Notes: a model not told the origin generated them from the letters alone. DNA of 64,000 nt from Sneathiellales bacterium (GCA_028277845.1 JANQFL010000110.1:1-64000), one strand, 5' to 3'. Numbered from the stretch's first letter, positions 37,321-47,419 are shown. Made by a program: numbers and translations.

Positions 37321-38286
37321 GTGGAGGACCCATCCAAGGATATCGTTATCTTTGCACCGCGCTGCGCAGTCGGCATGAGCCTCATGCTGATCAAGGACCT
37401 ATGCTGGGTGGCGACGCGGGAAGCCGGTCTGGCGGCGCCGGACCGCAGCGTGCGTCTGGTCAGTGCCGACGGCACGGCCGTGCGCTGTTTTTCCGGAACC
37501 GAGGTGGCGGTCGACGGCGCCATCGATCCTGCCGAACGGCCGGGTGCCGTGTTCGTCGCCGCGTTCTGGGGCAGTGCCGAACAGGCCATGGCGGACGACG
37601 CCCCGGTCATTCCGTGGCTGCAGGCCTGTCATGACGGCGGCGTGCCGTTGGCGGCGTCGAGCACCGGGACGTTTTTTCTCGCCGAGGCCGGCCTGCTCGA
37701 CGGTAAGGTGGCGACCACCTATCCGCCGTTCGTCGAGACTTTCCGGCGGCGCTATCCCGACGTGCGCCTGCGGCCGGAGCGGGCGATCACCGACGCCGGC
37801 GGCCTTTATTGCGCCAACGGCATTCCGGCCGGCTGCGATCTTATCGTCTCGGTATTGGAACTGCTGCACGGGCCCGATGTGGCGCGGCGGGTGGCCGGCC
37901 AATTCCTGGTCGGTTTCAGCCGCAGTTACGCCGTCGCCAATATCGCGTTCGACGGCCAGAAATATCACCACGACCGCCAGGTGCTGACGGCCCAGCAATG
38001 GCTGGAACGCAATTACGCCGGCGATGTGCGCCTTACCGACCTGGCCGCCGACGTGGGTATGAGCGGGCGCAATTTCAGCCGCCGCTTCAAGGCCGCCACC
38101 GGCGACAGCCCGCAGGCCTATCTGCAGCGCATTCGTGTCGAGGCGGCCAAGGATCTGCTGCGCGAAACCAACATTTCGCTATCGGAAGTCGCCTACCGGG
38201 TCGGCTATGCCGATCCCGGATCGTTTACCCACATTTTTCGTCAGCTGACCGGCGAGTCGCCGCGCGATTTTCGTGACGGCGTCTAG
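37321..38286 (+). CDS. GlxA family AraC-type regulator (DJ-1/PfpI + HTH)
   Basis: C-term TDLAADVGMSGRNFSRRFKAATGDSPQAYLQRIRVEAAKDLLRETNISLSEVAYRVGYADPGSFTHIFRQLTGESPRDFR. Confidence 0.9.
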   Translation: MEDPSKDIVIFAPRCAVGMSLMLIKDLCWVATREAGLAAPDRSVRLVSADGTAVRCFSGTEVAVDGAIDPAERPGAVFVAAFWGSAEQAMADDAPVIPWLQACHDGGVPLAASSTGTFFLAEAGLLDGKVATTYPPFVETFRRRYPDVRLRPERAITDAGGLYCANGIPAGCDLIVSVLELLHGPDVARRVAGQFLVGFSRSYAVANIAFDGQKYHHDRQVLTAQQWLERNYAGDVRLTDLAADVGMSGRNFSRRFKAATGDSPQAYLQRIRVEAAKDLLRETNISLSEVAYRVGYADPGSFTHIFRQLTGESPRDFRDGV

Positions 38287-38681
38287 CGCGGGGCCCACGG
38301 TTTGCAGTCGGGCCGCGGCACATAGGAAAAGGTTTTGGTGATGATGCGCCATTCGCCCTCGGATTTGACCAGCGTGAGGTAATCCGTGAACCGTTTGTCC
38401 CCCAGCGCAACCATCACTTTGGCGAAGGCGCATTCCGGATTGGATTGATCGACTGTGATGATGGCGTCTTCCTTGGGATTGCCCAGTTCGGCATCGCTGA
38501 TGCGGCCTGCGACGGCGGCATAGACCACATCCATGGGGCGGTCTTCCACTTCGCCCGTTGCCGCGCTGTACAAGTGACAGGCCGGATGGAAGATGGTTTT
38601 CAACGTGTCGATATCGCCTTCATAGAATCCATCGAAATAGGCGCGCAGGGCCTGGGTGATTTCGCCGTGATCTGCGTCCAT
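38283..38681 (-). CDS. Nuclear transport factor 2-like family protein
   Basis: ITQALRAYFDGFYEGDIDTLKTIFHPACHLYS. Confidence 0.85.
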   Translation of the reverse strand: MDADHGEITQALRAYFDGFYEGDIDTLKTIFHPACHLYSAATGEVEDRPMDVVYAAVAGRISDAELGNPKEDAIITVDQSNPECAFAKVMVALGDKRFTDYLTLVKSEGEWRIITKTFSYVPRPDCKPWAPR

Positions 38682-38726
38682 ACGGAACCTCCCGGAACTC
38701 GAATTGAGGTGATCATAGATCGAAAA

Positions 38727-39263
38727 CTATGCCCCGTCTTCGTTGATGATGGCGGGAGAACCGTTTGCTTCCAGATCGCTGTTGTCGACCAATTCCCAGA
38801 ACGGGCGGCCATGCATGAGTTGCACCGGGAAGGTTTGGGCGGCAAACCACATTTGCACCGCGCCCGGCATCCCGTTGCTCAATGGGGTCATGAGCCTTCG
38901 TGTGCGCCACTGGCCGCCCTGGTTCCAACGGAACGTACTTTCCGAATAAAGTGGCAGGCGGTATCGCACCAACATGTCGATATGGCCAACAATGTATTCG
39001 CGGTAATCCGTTTTCGTAACGTCTGTCAATCTTTTCCCGGTGACATTGGAACCGAAGGCCGCGTTGAAGGCGTCGCCGGCCAGGCGGACAATCCCGTCAG
39101 TATTGTCATCGACGAATTCGACCAGCACGAGGTGGGGCAGAATGGATTTCGGCATGGCAACCGGGTCCAGATCGCGGCGATCCGGAACGCCGTCGGTTCC
39201 AGGCAGGCTGTTCCAGTAACGGTAACAGGCCGTGAGAACGCTATCGTCACGAAAGCGCAACAT
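38727..39263 (-). CDS. PAS_5-like domain protein (start uncertain)
   Basis: LTACYRYWNSLPGTDGVPDRRDLDPVAMPKSILPHLVLVEFVDDNTDGIVRLAGDAFNAAFGSNVTGKRLTDV; ATG 39263, upstream TTG starts possible. Confidence 0.65.
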   Translation of the reverse strand: MLRFRDDSVLTACYRYWNSLPGTDGVPDRRDLDPVAMPKSILPHLVLVEFVDDNTDGIVRLAGDAFNAAFGSNVTGKRLTDVTKTDYREYIVGHIDMLVRYRLPLYSESTFRWNQGGQWRTRRLMTPLSNGMPGAVQMWFAAQTFPVQLMHGRPFWELVDNSDLEANGSPAIINEDGA

Positions 39264-39406
39264 CAAAACCGATCCGTGATCGATGTTTTTTACAAACCGG
39301 TGCTTACCATCCGTGCTCGGTAATCCACTCAAATAGGAGTGCCATTTAATACCAGGCTGCGCAAGAATAAGTTGGTCTGGATACAACGGCGCTTCGGTGA
39401 TCGGCT

Positions 39407-40030
39407 TCAGTTGTCGAGCGCCAGCTTCCCGCCTAAACCGATCATCAAACTGCCGCCGAGATAACGGGTGACCCGCTGCGCCCGGCTGGACCGGCGCAGC
39501 CGGTCGACCACGGCGCCGGCGAAATAAACGCAGAATATGTCGGCCGACGAAAATGTCAGATTGACGATGGTGCCGAGAATCATCAACTGCGCCCAAAGTG
39601 GCAATGACGCCGCCGGATCGGCAAATTGGGGCAGGAAAGCGATGAAGAAAATCGCCGTTTTGGGATTGAGTACCTCGACGAGCACGCTTTCCATGAACGC
39701 CCGTCGTGGGCTTTTGGTTTTCGCGACACCGGTCTGCGTCTCGTTGCGTCGGATGATGATGGTGATGCCGAGCCAGATGAGATAGGCCGCGCCGGCCAGC
39801 TTGACCGCCAGATAGGCCGCCGGCACCAATGTGAAGACGACCGATAGGCCAAAGGCGGCGGCGATGACGTGGGCGTAGCCGCCGATGTGAATGCCCAGCG
39901 CCGCCATGAACCCGGCCCGCCGTCCGCGCGCCAATGTCTGTGCCGCCGCGTAGATCATCGCGGGACCGGGCATGTAGGCGAACACCGCCGTGGCGGCCAG
40001 AAAGGCAAGAAACAGTTCGATCGATGGCAC
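39407..40030 (-). CDS. LysE family translocator
   Basis: MPGPAMIYAAAQTLARGRRAGFMAALGIHIGGYAH; LNPKTAIFFIAFLPQF. Confidence 0.9.
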   Translation of the reverse strand: MPSIELFLAFLAATAVFAYMPGPAMIYAAAQTLARGRRAGFMAALGIHIGGYAHVIAAAFGLSVVFTLVPAAYLAVKLAGAAYLIWLGITIIIRRNETQTGVAKTKSPRRAFMESVLVEVLNPKTAIFFIAFLPQFADPAASLPLWAQLMILGTIVNLTFSSADIFCVYFAGAVVDRLRRSSRAQRVTRYLGGSLMIGLGGKLALDN

Positions 40031-40109
40031 GGGCGCCGTCCCCGATAGCGGCAGATTGGCACGGACTATAACACGGGGCCTTCAAAATGCAGTCACCGCC
40101 GCCGGCCGG

Positions 40110-40139
40110 TGATCCATCCGTTTGTCGGCGCCGTACAAG
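40110..40139 (+). promoter_or_regulatory. Candidate sigmaE-type promoter
   Basis: TGATCC (40110-40115)-N18-TACAAG (40134-40139). Confidence 0.5.
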
Positions 40140-40185
40140 ACGCGTGACTTGTGAGCTTTCATCCGGCGCGCGTCCGAAACGGCAG

Positions 40186-40893
40186 TTGGTTTTGAAAAAA
40201 CCGGTATGGGGCTTGGCCGCGTTGTGTCTGGCGCTGTGTGCCGGCATTGATGCGCGTGCTGCGAACCCGACCGACCCGTTATCCCTCTATGGCCCGCGCA
40301 TCGAGTTCGATGTCTACCGCAACGGATCCAAGGTGGGCTACCACCATGTCCGGCTCTCGCAAATCGGGGCCGAGATATTGGCGGAAAGCGAGTTCACCCT
40401 CCGTATCAAGCTGTTGTTCATTACGGCCTACAGCTTCGACTATCGGTCGCAGGCCGTTTGGCGTGAAGGCCAGTTGCAACGTCTCGACGTCAAGGTCGAT
40501 GACGACGGCAAATTGATCAATCTGACGGTGCGCAGGGACGGCGACGTCATGAAGATCGACGGCCGGAGCGGACGGATCTCGGAAACCGCGCCGCTCTTTC
40601 CCACCAACCACTGGCATGCCGGCGTGCTGAAGCAATCCCGCGTCCTCAATACGCTGACGGGCCGCATCAACAAGGTCTTGATCGCTCCGGCGGGAATGGA
40701 AGCGGTGGAAACCGAGCACGGCCGTGTCGAGGCGACGCGTTATGTCTATTCCGGCGACCTGCAAACCGAGGTCTGGTACGACGGGTCCGGGCGGTGGGTC
40801 AAAATGCGTTTCGAGGGCCGTGACGGGACGGCCATCGATTATGTCTGCCGGTTATGCCAGGGCCCGGCGGGCGGCAAGACGGCGGTGCGGTGA
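40186..40893 (+). CDS. DUF6134-like exported protein
   Basis: Signal peptide VLKKPVWGLAALCLALCAGIDARA; IEFDVYRNGSKVGYHHVRLS. TTG start chosen downstream of the candidate promoter; the ORF is open from 40087. Confidence 0.7.
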   Translation: MVLKKPVWGLAALCLALCAGIDARAANPTDPLSLYGPRIEFDVYRNGSKVGYHHVRLSQIGAEILAESEFTLRIKLLFITAYSFDYRSQAVWREGQLQRLDVKVDDDGKLINLTVRRDGDVMKIDGRSGRISETAPLFPTNHWHAGVLKQSRVLNTLTGRINKVLIAPAGMEAVETEHGRVEATRYVYSGDLQTEVWYDGSGRWVKMRFEGRDGTAIDYVCRLCQGPAGGKTAVR

Positions 40894-41654
40894 TGGTACC
40901 GAACGACAACCGTGTCGCCTGGATCACCGGCGCGGGCAAAGGGATAGGCCGCGCCCTGGCCGAACGCCTTGCGCGGGATGGATGGACCGTGGCCGCAAGT
41001 GCGCGGAGCGAGACCGACCTCGTCTGTCTTGCCGCGGTATGTCCGCCCGACAGCGTGCGGCCGGTGCCCTTCGATACGACCGTACCGCACGCCGCGGACA
41101 CGGCCATGGCGCGCATTGTCGAAGACATCGGTATTCCCGATCTGATCATTCTCAACGCCGGCACCCACAGGGCGACGCCGGTTGCCGGTTTCTCGGCGGA
41201 TGCGGCCCGCATGGTTATAGAAACCAACCTCTTGGGCACCATACATTGCCTGGACGCGGTCATGCCGCCGCTGATTAAACGGGGTAACGGACATATTGCC
41301 GTGATTGCGTCTCTGGCCGGCTATCGTGGTTTGCCGTATGCGTCCGCCTACGGCGCCAGCAAGGCCGGCCTGATCAACCTCTGCGAATCGTTGCGGCCCG
41401 AACTGGACCGCCACGGCGTACGGCTGACCCTCGTCAATCCGGGTTTCGTCAAGACGCCCCTGACCGATCTGAACGATTTTCCGATGCCGTTCTTGATTGA
41501 GGTCGAGGAGGCGGTGGACCATATTCTGCGAGGCCTGGAACGGTCCGCATTCGAAGTGGCTTTTCCCGGCCGGTTCGCCTGGTTGATGAAGCTGTTGCGC
41601 ATCGTGCCGTACCGCCTTTTCTTTACCGTGACCCGAAGGATGCTTCGCCCATGA
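40893..41654 (+). CDS. Short-chain dehydrogenase/reductase
   Basis: AWITGAGKGIGRALAERLA; YASAYGASKAGL (YxxxK); TGATG overlap. Confidence 0.92.
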   Translation: MVPNDNRVAWITGAGKGIGRALAERLARDGWTVAASARSETDLVCLAAVCPPDSVRPVPFDTTVPHAADTAMARIVEDIGIPDLIILNAGTHRATPVAGFSADAARMVIETNLLGTIHCLDAVMPPLIKRGNGHIAVIASLAGYRGLPYASAYGASKAGLINLCESLRPELDRHGVRLTLVNPGFVKTPLTDLNDFPMPFLIEVEEAVDHILRGLERSAFEVAFPGRFAWLMKLLRIVPYRLFFTVTRRMLRP

Positions 41655-42070
41655 CCACACCGCAGCAAGGGTACAAGCGGTTCCTCGAAAATTTGTCTTC
41701 CGATACATTGGGCGCGTTGCCGGACTACGTCACCGAAAACGTGCACTTCCAGGACCCGTTCAACGACGTGCACGGCGTCGAGGCCATGACCGAGGTCTTC
41801 CGGCACATGTTTGCCAATGTGGCGCACGTCCGTTTTCGGGTGCATCAGATCGCGGATCAAGGCGACATCTGTTTCATGGCCTGGACGTTCGAAGGCATAT
41901 TGCGCCGCGAGCCCTGGTCGTTCGACGGCACGAGTGTCCTGCGGTTCACGGAAGACGGTCGTGTGTCCGAACATATCGACTATTGGGATGCCGCCCGTCA
42001 CTTCTACGAGCGCCTGCCGGTCATTGGTTGGATGCTTGCCCGGCTGCGGCGGCGGCTGGCCGTTCGTTGA
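41651..42070 (+). CDS. SnoaL/NTF2-like family protein
   Basis: DYVTENVHFQDPFNDVHGVEAMTEVFRHMF; ATGA overlap with the SDR. Confidence 0.82.
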   Translation: MTTPQQGYKRFLENLSSDTLGALPDYVTENVHFQDPFNDVHGVEAMTEVFRHMFANVAHVRFRVHQIADQGDICFMAWTFEGILRREPWSFDGTSVLRFTEDGRVSEHIDYWDAARHFYERLPVIGWMLARLRRRLAVR

Positions 42071-42626
42071 CGGCGTGTTCGGTCAGGCCGACACGGGTTT
42101 CCGGCTTCATGAACGCAAGGGTCACGGTGCCGATTTCGATGCCCAGCTTGCTGACCCGGGCGCGGTTCAACAGCACGCCCGAGGGCTGATAGAACATCCA
42201 GTCGTTGAAATGCACTTTCATGGTGCCGTCGCCGACCTTCAGGTTCATGTCGTAACGCCAGTTCAGGGCGTTGCCGTGGGCCACGCCGTGCGCCACGCCG
42301 ATGACGTCGGCGGCCCGGCCTTCATAGGTGTTGGTTCCGGTCTTGCGGATGATCCAGACCCGCCGGTCGGTTTCGCCGTCGCTGTATCGGAATTGCTCGT
42401 CCAGAATCAGCGCCTGCCCATCCCACGTACCCGTGATGTCGACGGTGAACTGGCGCCGCAGTTTGCCGAACCGGTCTTCGAAAATTCCCCACGCCCGGGT
42501 CCGGCCGTCGAAATACCGCTCGATCAGCAGGCGCGGGGCGGTGTTCTTGAAGTCGATCGGCTTCATGCTCGTGCATCCAATGAGCGTCATCGCAGCGGTT
42601 AGCATCGTTACCAGGCGTGCCGTCAT
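42021..42626 (-). CDS. DUF3833 family lipoprotein
   Basis: Lipobox LIGCTS; DFKNTAPRLLIERYFDGRTRAWGIFEDRFGKLRRQFTVDITGTWDG. Confidence 0.9.
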   Translation of the reverse strand: MTARLVTMLTAAMTLIGCTSMKPIDFKNTAPRLLIERYFDGRTRAWGIFEDRFGKLRRQFTVDITGTWDGQALILDEQFRYSDGETDRRVWIIRKTGTNTYEGRAADVIGVAHGVAHGNALNWRYDMNLKVGDGTMKVHFNDWMFYQPSGVLLNRARVSKLGIEIGTVTLAFMKPETRVGLTEHAVNERPAAAAAGQASNQ

Positions 42627-44026
42627 CGGGCAGCCTCCTCCGGGCCAATGGTTGCTTGGCGGGTTTGGTGCAGCCGTCGGCGGATCAACGCATGGCGCCG
42701 AGGGGACAAGGGAAAGCGCCAAATCATCGCCACGGCTGCACCCTTTATTACGGCCGGCACGAGGGCATAGATCACAATCAGAACGTCGCGGCCCGCGTTA
42801 TCCTGCGTGCCCGGGTGAAACCCGAGGATTTCCAGGAGCGGCAGGGCCACGCCGACCGCCAGGGCGAGCGACAGTTTTGTGGCCATGCTCCATAAGGCGA
42901 ACTGCAATCCGGTACGGCGCCGGCCGAACCGCCAGGTGTCGTAGTCGACCACGTCCGCCTGGATGGCGGGCGGCAGGGCCAGGTCCGCGCCCAACGCCAT
43001 GCCGGTGATCACGCAGACGAGCGCAAAGCCCACAAATCCGCCCGCGGGAATCAGGGGGACGGTCGAGAATGCGGCGATGGCCATCACCATGGCCCAGCAC
43101 CACGCCCGGTGTTTGCCCATGACCCGGCTGATCGCCAGCCACGCCGGGATGGCGGCAATCGCCGAAACGAAATAGAGCAGGACGAACATGGACCGTGACT
43201 GTTCGCCTGCCGCCAGACCGTATTCGAGATAGAGAAAGAAAGTGCCGGCGGGAATGCCGTTGGCCATGCCGTTGAGGAACCAGGCGAACAACAGACGCAT
43301 GAACGGGCCGTTGCGGGTTAGGGTCGACCAGTCCTTCCGGATACGTCCGGTCGTTGAACGGCGCAGTCGCGGTCGCGGGATCGTTTTGTCGGGGACAATC
43401 CACAACATGGCCGGAATCACGGCGCACCCCAGGAGGATCGCGGTGACCGCGATCGCGCCGATCGACGCCCTTTCGCCGCCGCCGGTCCAGGTGATGCCGG
43501 CGGCGACCGCACCGGCAACGACAATCCCGAGCAGTGCGCAGCTTTCCCGCACGGCGGTGACGCGGGCCCGCTCGTGATAGTCGGCGCTCAGTTCCGCACC
43601 CCAGGCGGCATAGGGCACCGCGATCATGGTCCACCCCCCGTACAACGCCAGCAGCCAGACCAAAAGATACGTTCCGTCCACCACGGCCGGCGGATTGAGC
43701 ACCTTGTACAGACCGATGCCTGCGACCACACTGCCGACAGCGATCCACGGTTTCCGGTACTGCCCGCGCCAGGGCCAGCGGTCACTCGCGGCGCCGATGA
43801 GCGGGTCGGTCACCGTATCGAAAAGCCGGGCCAGCAACAGAACGGCACCGGTTGCCGACAGACCCAGACCCAGGTTCACGCCGTACATGGTCGGCAGATG
43901 GATGAACACCGGAATCGTCGGCAGGCTGATGACCAGCGCCGGCAAGGCGTAGGCCAGAAGGATCGGAAACGTCAGTCGGTCGCCGGCTCCGGCGTCATCG
44001 CCGCGCGAGGACATACTGGTAGACAT
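42623..44026 (-). CDS. MFS transporter (glycoside-pentoside-hexuronide type)
   Basis: DTVTDPLIGAASDRWPWRGQYRKPWIAVGS. Confidence 0.88.
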   Translation of the reverse strand: MSTSMSSRGDDAGAGDRLTFPILLAYALPALVISLPTIPVFIHLPTMYGVNLGLGLSATGAVLLLARLFDTVTDPLIGAASDRWPWRGQYRKPWIAVGSVVAGIGLYKVLNPPAVVDGTYLLVWLLALYGGWTMIAVPYAAWGAELSADYHERARVTAVRESCALLGIVVAGAVAAGITWTGGGERASIGAIAVTAILLGCAVIPAMLWIVPDKTIPRPRLRRSTTGRIRKDWSTLTRNGPFMRLLFAWFLNGMANGIPAGTFFLYLEYGLAAGEQSRSMFVLLYFVSAIAAIPAWLAISRVMGKHRAWCWAMVMAIAAFSTVPLIPAGGFVGFALVCVITGMALGADLALPPAIQADVVDYDTWRFGRRRTGLQFALWSMATKLSLALAVGVALPLLEILGFHPGTQDNAGRDVLIVIYALVPAVIKGAAVAMIWRFPLSPRRHALIRRRLHQTRQATIGPEEAAR

Positions 44027-45227
44027 CGGTCTTGCCGCCTTGGAAACCGGCCTCGCAATAACTCAAATAGTACTGCCATAGCCGATGGAACCGCCGGTCG
44101 AATCCGAATTGCTGAATGCGGGGCCAGTTGTCGAGGAACGCATTGCGCCAGCGGCGCAGGCTTTCCGCGTAGGACGGCCCGAATGCAAAGGCATCCTGGA
44201 TGAGAAAGCCACCCGCGTGCGCTGCTTCTCCGAATTTGGCCGGGCTGGGCAGCATGCCGCCGGGAAAGATATATCGTTGAATAAAGTCGGGATTGCGCCG
44301 GTAACCCTCGAAGGAGTCATCTCCGATCGTGATGACCTGCAGGGCGGCGTGCCCTCCCGGCTTCAGGCGGTCGCGCAAAACCGAAAAATAGGCCGGCCAG
44401 TTCTTTTCGCCCACGGCTTCGAACATTTCGATCGATACGATTTTGTCGAAGCTGCCGGAAACGTCGCGGTAGTCCTGCAATTTGATCGTGACCCGGTCTG
44501 CCATTCCCGCCTTGGCCATGCGTGCGCGGGCGAAAGCCGCCTGTTCGGTCGACAGTGTCAGCCCGGTGACGTGGCAGCCGAATTCCGCGGCGGCCATTTC
44601 GGCGAAACCGCCCCAGCCGCAGCCGATTTCCAGTACCCGTTCGCCCGGTTTCAGGTTCAACTGATGGGCCAGGCGCAGATATTTCCGCCGCTGGGCGGAG
44701 GCATGGTTTTCCCCGGGCGACGCGAAAAGCCCGGACGAGTAGGACATCGAACTGTCCAGCCAGTGCCGGTAGAAATCGTTGCCGAGATCGTAATGGGCGG
44801 CGATGTTGCGCCGGCTGCCGCGCCGTGTGTTGGCGCGTCCGGCGTGATGGAGACGTGCCGCCACGGCCGTCCACCAGGGGCGCCGGAGGGCGCCGGATAT
44901 GGCGGCTTCGTTTTCCACGCCAAGGCGCAATACGCTGGTGAGGTCCGGCGTCTCCCAGTCTCCGGCAATGTAGCCCTCCGCCAAACCCATATCGCCGGAT
45001 ACGAGGATCCGGGATATGGCGCGCAGGCGGTTGATGCGCACATCCGCGCGTGGACCGGCGCGGTGGCCTGAATATGTTCGGGGTAAACCCGATGGGAGGG
45101 TCACGGTCAGCTCCCCCGCCTCCAGGCCGCCGAGCCATCTGGAGAGCACGATTTCCGCAATGTGGGAACGTCGACCCGCGCCGCGCGCAAGGGTTTGGTG
45201 GACCGTTTGACTGATCGTGGACTCCAT
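43995..45227 (-). CDS. cfa: Cyclopropane-fatty-acyl-phospholipid synthase family protein
   Basis: SYSSGLF, VLEIGCGWGGFAEMAA, TLSTEQAAFARARMAKAG, SIEMFEAVGEKNWPAYF. Confidence 0.9.
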   Translation of the reverse strand: MESTISQTVHQTLARGAGRRSHIAEIVLSRWLGGLEAGELTVTLPSGLPRTYSGHRAGPRADVRINRLRAISRILVSGDMGLAEGYIAGDWETPDLTSVLRLGVENEAAISGALRRPWWTAVAARLHHAGRANTRRGSRRNIAAHYDLGNDFYRHWLDSSMSYSSGLFASPGENHASAQRRKYLRLAHQLNLKPGERVLEIGCGWGGFAEMAAAEFGCHVTGLTLSTEQAAFARARMAKAGMADRVTIKLQDYRDVSGSFDKIVSIEMFEAVGEKNWPAYFSVLRDRLKPGGHAALQVITIGDDSFEGYRRNPDFIQRYIFPGGMLPSPAKFGEAAHAGGFLIQDAFAFGPSYAESLRRWRNAFLDNWPRIQQFGFDRRFHRLWQYYLSYCEAGFQGGKTDVYQYVLARR

Positions 45228-45239
45228 CTGAACGAGCTC

Positions 45240-46031
45240 TCAATATCGGGATGACTGCATTGGGCCGGCGCTACTTTGCACGGGCTGCCGGGCCGCTTCA
45301 TGGCGGAAAACGCGAAGCCCTTTCAGGAACAGCTTCAGTGCATGCCAATGAATGGCCGCGGTGACCTTGAGGGTCATAAAGGGGAACGCGGCCAGTAATC
45401 GCGCGAGTACGGCGTCGTCGAATGGCTGCCTGGTCCCGCGGAAGGACGCCGCCAACAACAGGCCGTCGGTGTCTTCCTGTCTGATGACGATATTGACCGT
45501 CGTATCCGGGGGCAGAATACGAAAGTGATAATCGGCGTCAGGCCCGACAAAGGGCGAGACATACAGGTGTTTCCCGCAACGCTGTTTGATGACGCCCTGC
45601 TGTGCGGCGTCGACCGGAATGACATATGTGTGGCGTTCCTTGAAGGTGTTGCACACTTCGTAAAGGATGGCCATGAGGCCGCCGTCACGGCGATAGCAAA
45701 AGTACGTGCTCAAGGGATTGAACACGTAACCGAATATGCGCGGGTAACACAGCAGCCGAATCGCTCCGCCGTCGACGGGTAGTCCGGCTGAATGAAGGTG
45801 CCGTTCGACCCACGGACGCAGCGGTTCGCCCGTCAGGGGGCCATGGTCACGGTCGTAGAAGGACAGCGGACGAGGTCTGTTGTAGCCGAACATACGGGAC
45901 TGCCGGTCGATCGCGGGCAGTTCGTCCAGATCGAGCAGCAGCGAAAAGACGCGGTAGCGCAAATAGTGTCGTTTTGGCCGGAAGCGTTTGTGAACGACCT
46001 CCCCGCGATATACGGCGCTGTAGTCGCTCAT
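45240..46031 (-). CDS. DUF1365 family protein
   Basis: VYRGEVVHKRFRPKRHYLRYRVFSLLLDLDEL; YPRIFGYVFNPLSTYFCY. Confidence 0.92.
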   Translation of the reverse strand: MSDYSAVYRGEVVHKRFRPKRHYLRYRVFSLLLDLDELPAIDRQSRMFGYNRPRPLSFYDRDHGPLTGEPLRPWVERHLHSAGLPVDGGAIRLLCYPRIFGYVFNPLSTYFCYRRDGGLMAILYEVCNTFKERHTYVIPVDAAQQGVIKQRCGKHLYVSPFVGPDADYHFRILPPDTTVNIVIRQEDTDGLLLAASFRGTRQPFDDAVLARLLAAFPFMTLKVTAAIHWHALKLFLKGLRVFRHEAARQPVQSSAGPMQSSRY

Positions 46032-47419
46032 GCCGTGATCGCCAAATCGGTTTCGGTGATACGGATGCGGCCGTTTTCCCCGGGCACCGTCCACGGACGG
46101 CGTTCGCCACCCAGCCGTTCGGCGACCGCAAGGCCCGATTGCAAGGCGTCTTCATGAAAGCCATGGCCGAAATAGCTGCCGCAGAACCAAGTTCGCCGTC
46201 TTCCCTGCAGCGACCAAAGGTCCTGTTGCGACCGCAACGCTTGCCGGTCGAAATAGGGGTGCGTGTAATTAAACGTTTGAATGACGGTCCCCGGGGCCGG
46301 ATCGTGGACCGGGTTCAACGTCACGAAGACCTGTTCATGGCAGGGAAGCGATTGCAGCCGGTTCATCCAGTAGGTTACGCACAGGGCGGTATCATCGTGC
46401 GGCTTCACGCCTTCGATGAAATTCCAGCTCGACCAGACACGGCGCCGTTTCGGCATCAGAGTCGGGTCCCGGTGCAGCACGGCGCGGTTTTCCGTATAGC
46501 GCCAGCAACCGAGGATGCGGTCTTCCAAAGGATCAGGGTCAGCCAGCAGGCGATAGGCCTGATCGGCATGGGTGGCGACAACCACATGATCGAACTGCTG
46601 CACCGCGCCGAATTCGTCCGCGACGGTGACGCCGTTGGGTCCACGCCTGATCGCGCGTACGCCGCCAAATCGAATGCGATCCCTGTACGGGGCGGTGAGA
46701 CGCGCGACATACGCCTTGCTACCACCATCCACCGTGCGCCATTGCGGGCGCCGCTGCAATTCGAGCAGTCCATGGCTGACAAAAAAACGGATAAACGATT
46801 TCGCGGGATAGGCTTCCATGTCCGCGGGCGTGGTTGACCAGATCGCCGCGCCCATCGGCAGCAGGTGGTCACGAATGAACCGCGTGCCGTAGCCGTGCCG
46901 GCGCAGATACGTGCCGAAGGATAATTCCTCGGCGTTCGCGTCGTCCAGAAGGGCGGGCGCTTCGCGGTAGAAGCGCAGCAGTTCGCGAATCATCCGCCAA
47001 AACCGCGGCCGAACGACGTTCCTGCGCTGACCAAGCAGCCCGTTCGGACCCGTGCCCGAATATTCGAACGCGCCGCCGGCCAGTGACGCGGAGAACGACA
47101 TGTCGCTGGCCTTGGTCGGCACACCCAGATGCGCGAAAAGGGCGGTCAAATTGGGATAATTGCGTTCATTGTAGACGATGAACCCGGTATCGACGGGCAC
47201 CGTGCCGGATCGTGTGGACATTTCGACCGTATTGGAATGCCCGCCGATGCGCGGTTCCCGTTCATAGACCGTGACATGATGGTTGCGCGACAGCATCCAT
47301 GCGGATGCCATGCCCGCGATTCCCGTGCCGATGACGGCGATATTCAATCGCGGTTTGCTTATGGGAACAATTTGGTTCAAGGGTCTGCACTCTTGTTGGC
47401 CGGCGGGGCGCACCGGCAT
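46028..47419 (-). CDS. FAD-dependent amine oxidase-like oxidoreductase
   Basis: IAVIGTGIAGMASAWMLSRNHHVTVYEREPRIGGHSNTVEM. Confidence 0.92.
   Translation of the reverse strand: MPVRPAGQQECRPLNQIVPISKPRLNIAVIGTGIAGMASAWMLSRNHHVTVYEREPRIGGHSNTVEMSTRSGTVPVDTGFIVYNERNYPNLTALFAHLGVPTKASDMSFSASLAGGAFEYSGTGPNGLLGQRRNVVRPRFWRMIRELLRFYREAPALLDDANAEELSFGTYLRRHGYGTRFIRDHLLPMGAAIWSTTPADMEAYPAKSFIRFFVSHGLLELQRRPQWRTVDGGSKAYVARLTAPYRDRIRFGGVRAIRRGPNGVTVADEFGAVQQFDHVVVATHADQAYRLLADPDPLEDRILGCWRYTENRAVLHRDPTLMPKRRRVWSSWNFIEGVKPHDDTALCVTYWMNRLQSLPCHEQVFVTLNPVHDPAPGTVIQTFNYTHPYFDRQALRSQQDLWSLQGRRRTWFCGSYFGHGFHEDALQSGLAVAERLGGERRPWTVPGENGRIRITETDLAITA

Noticed and set aside
38727-40247. 506-aa minus ORF as one protein
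   Set aside because: Only the C-terminal ~180 aa look real (PAS_5-like); the upstream part is out of frame with the intact LysE gene.
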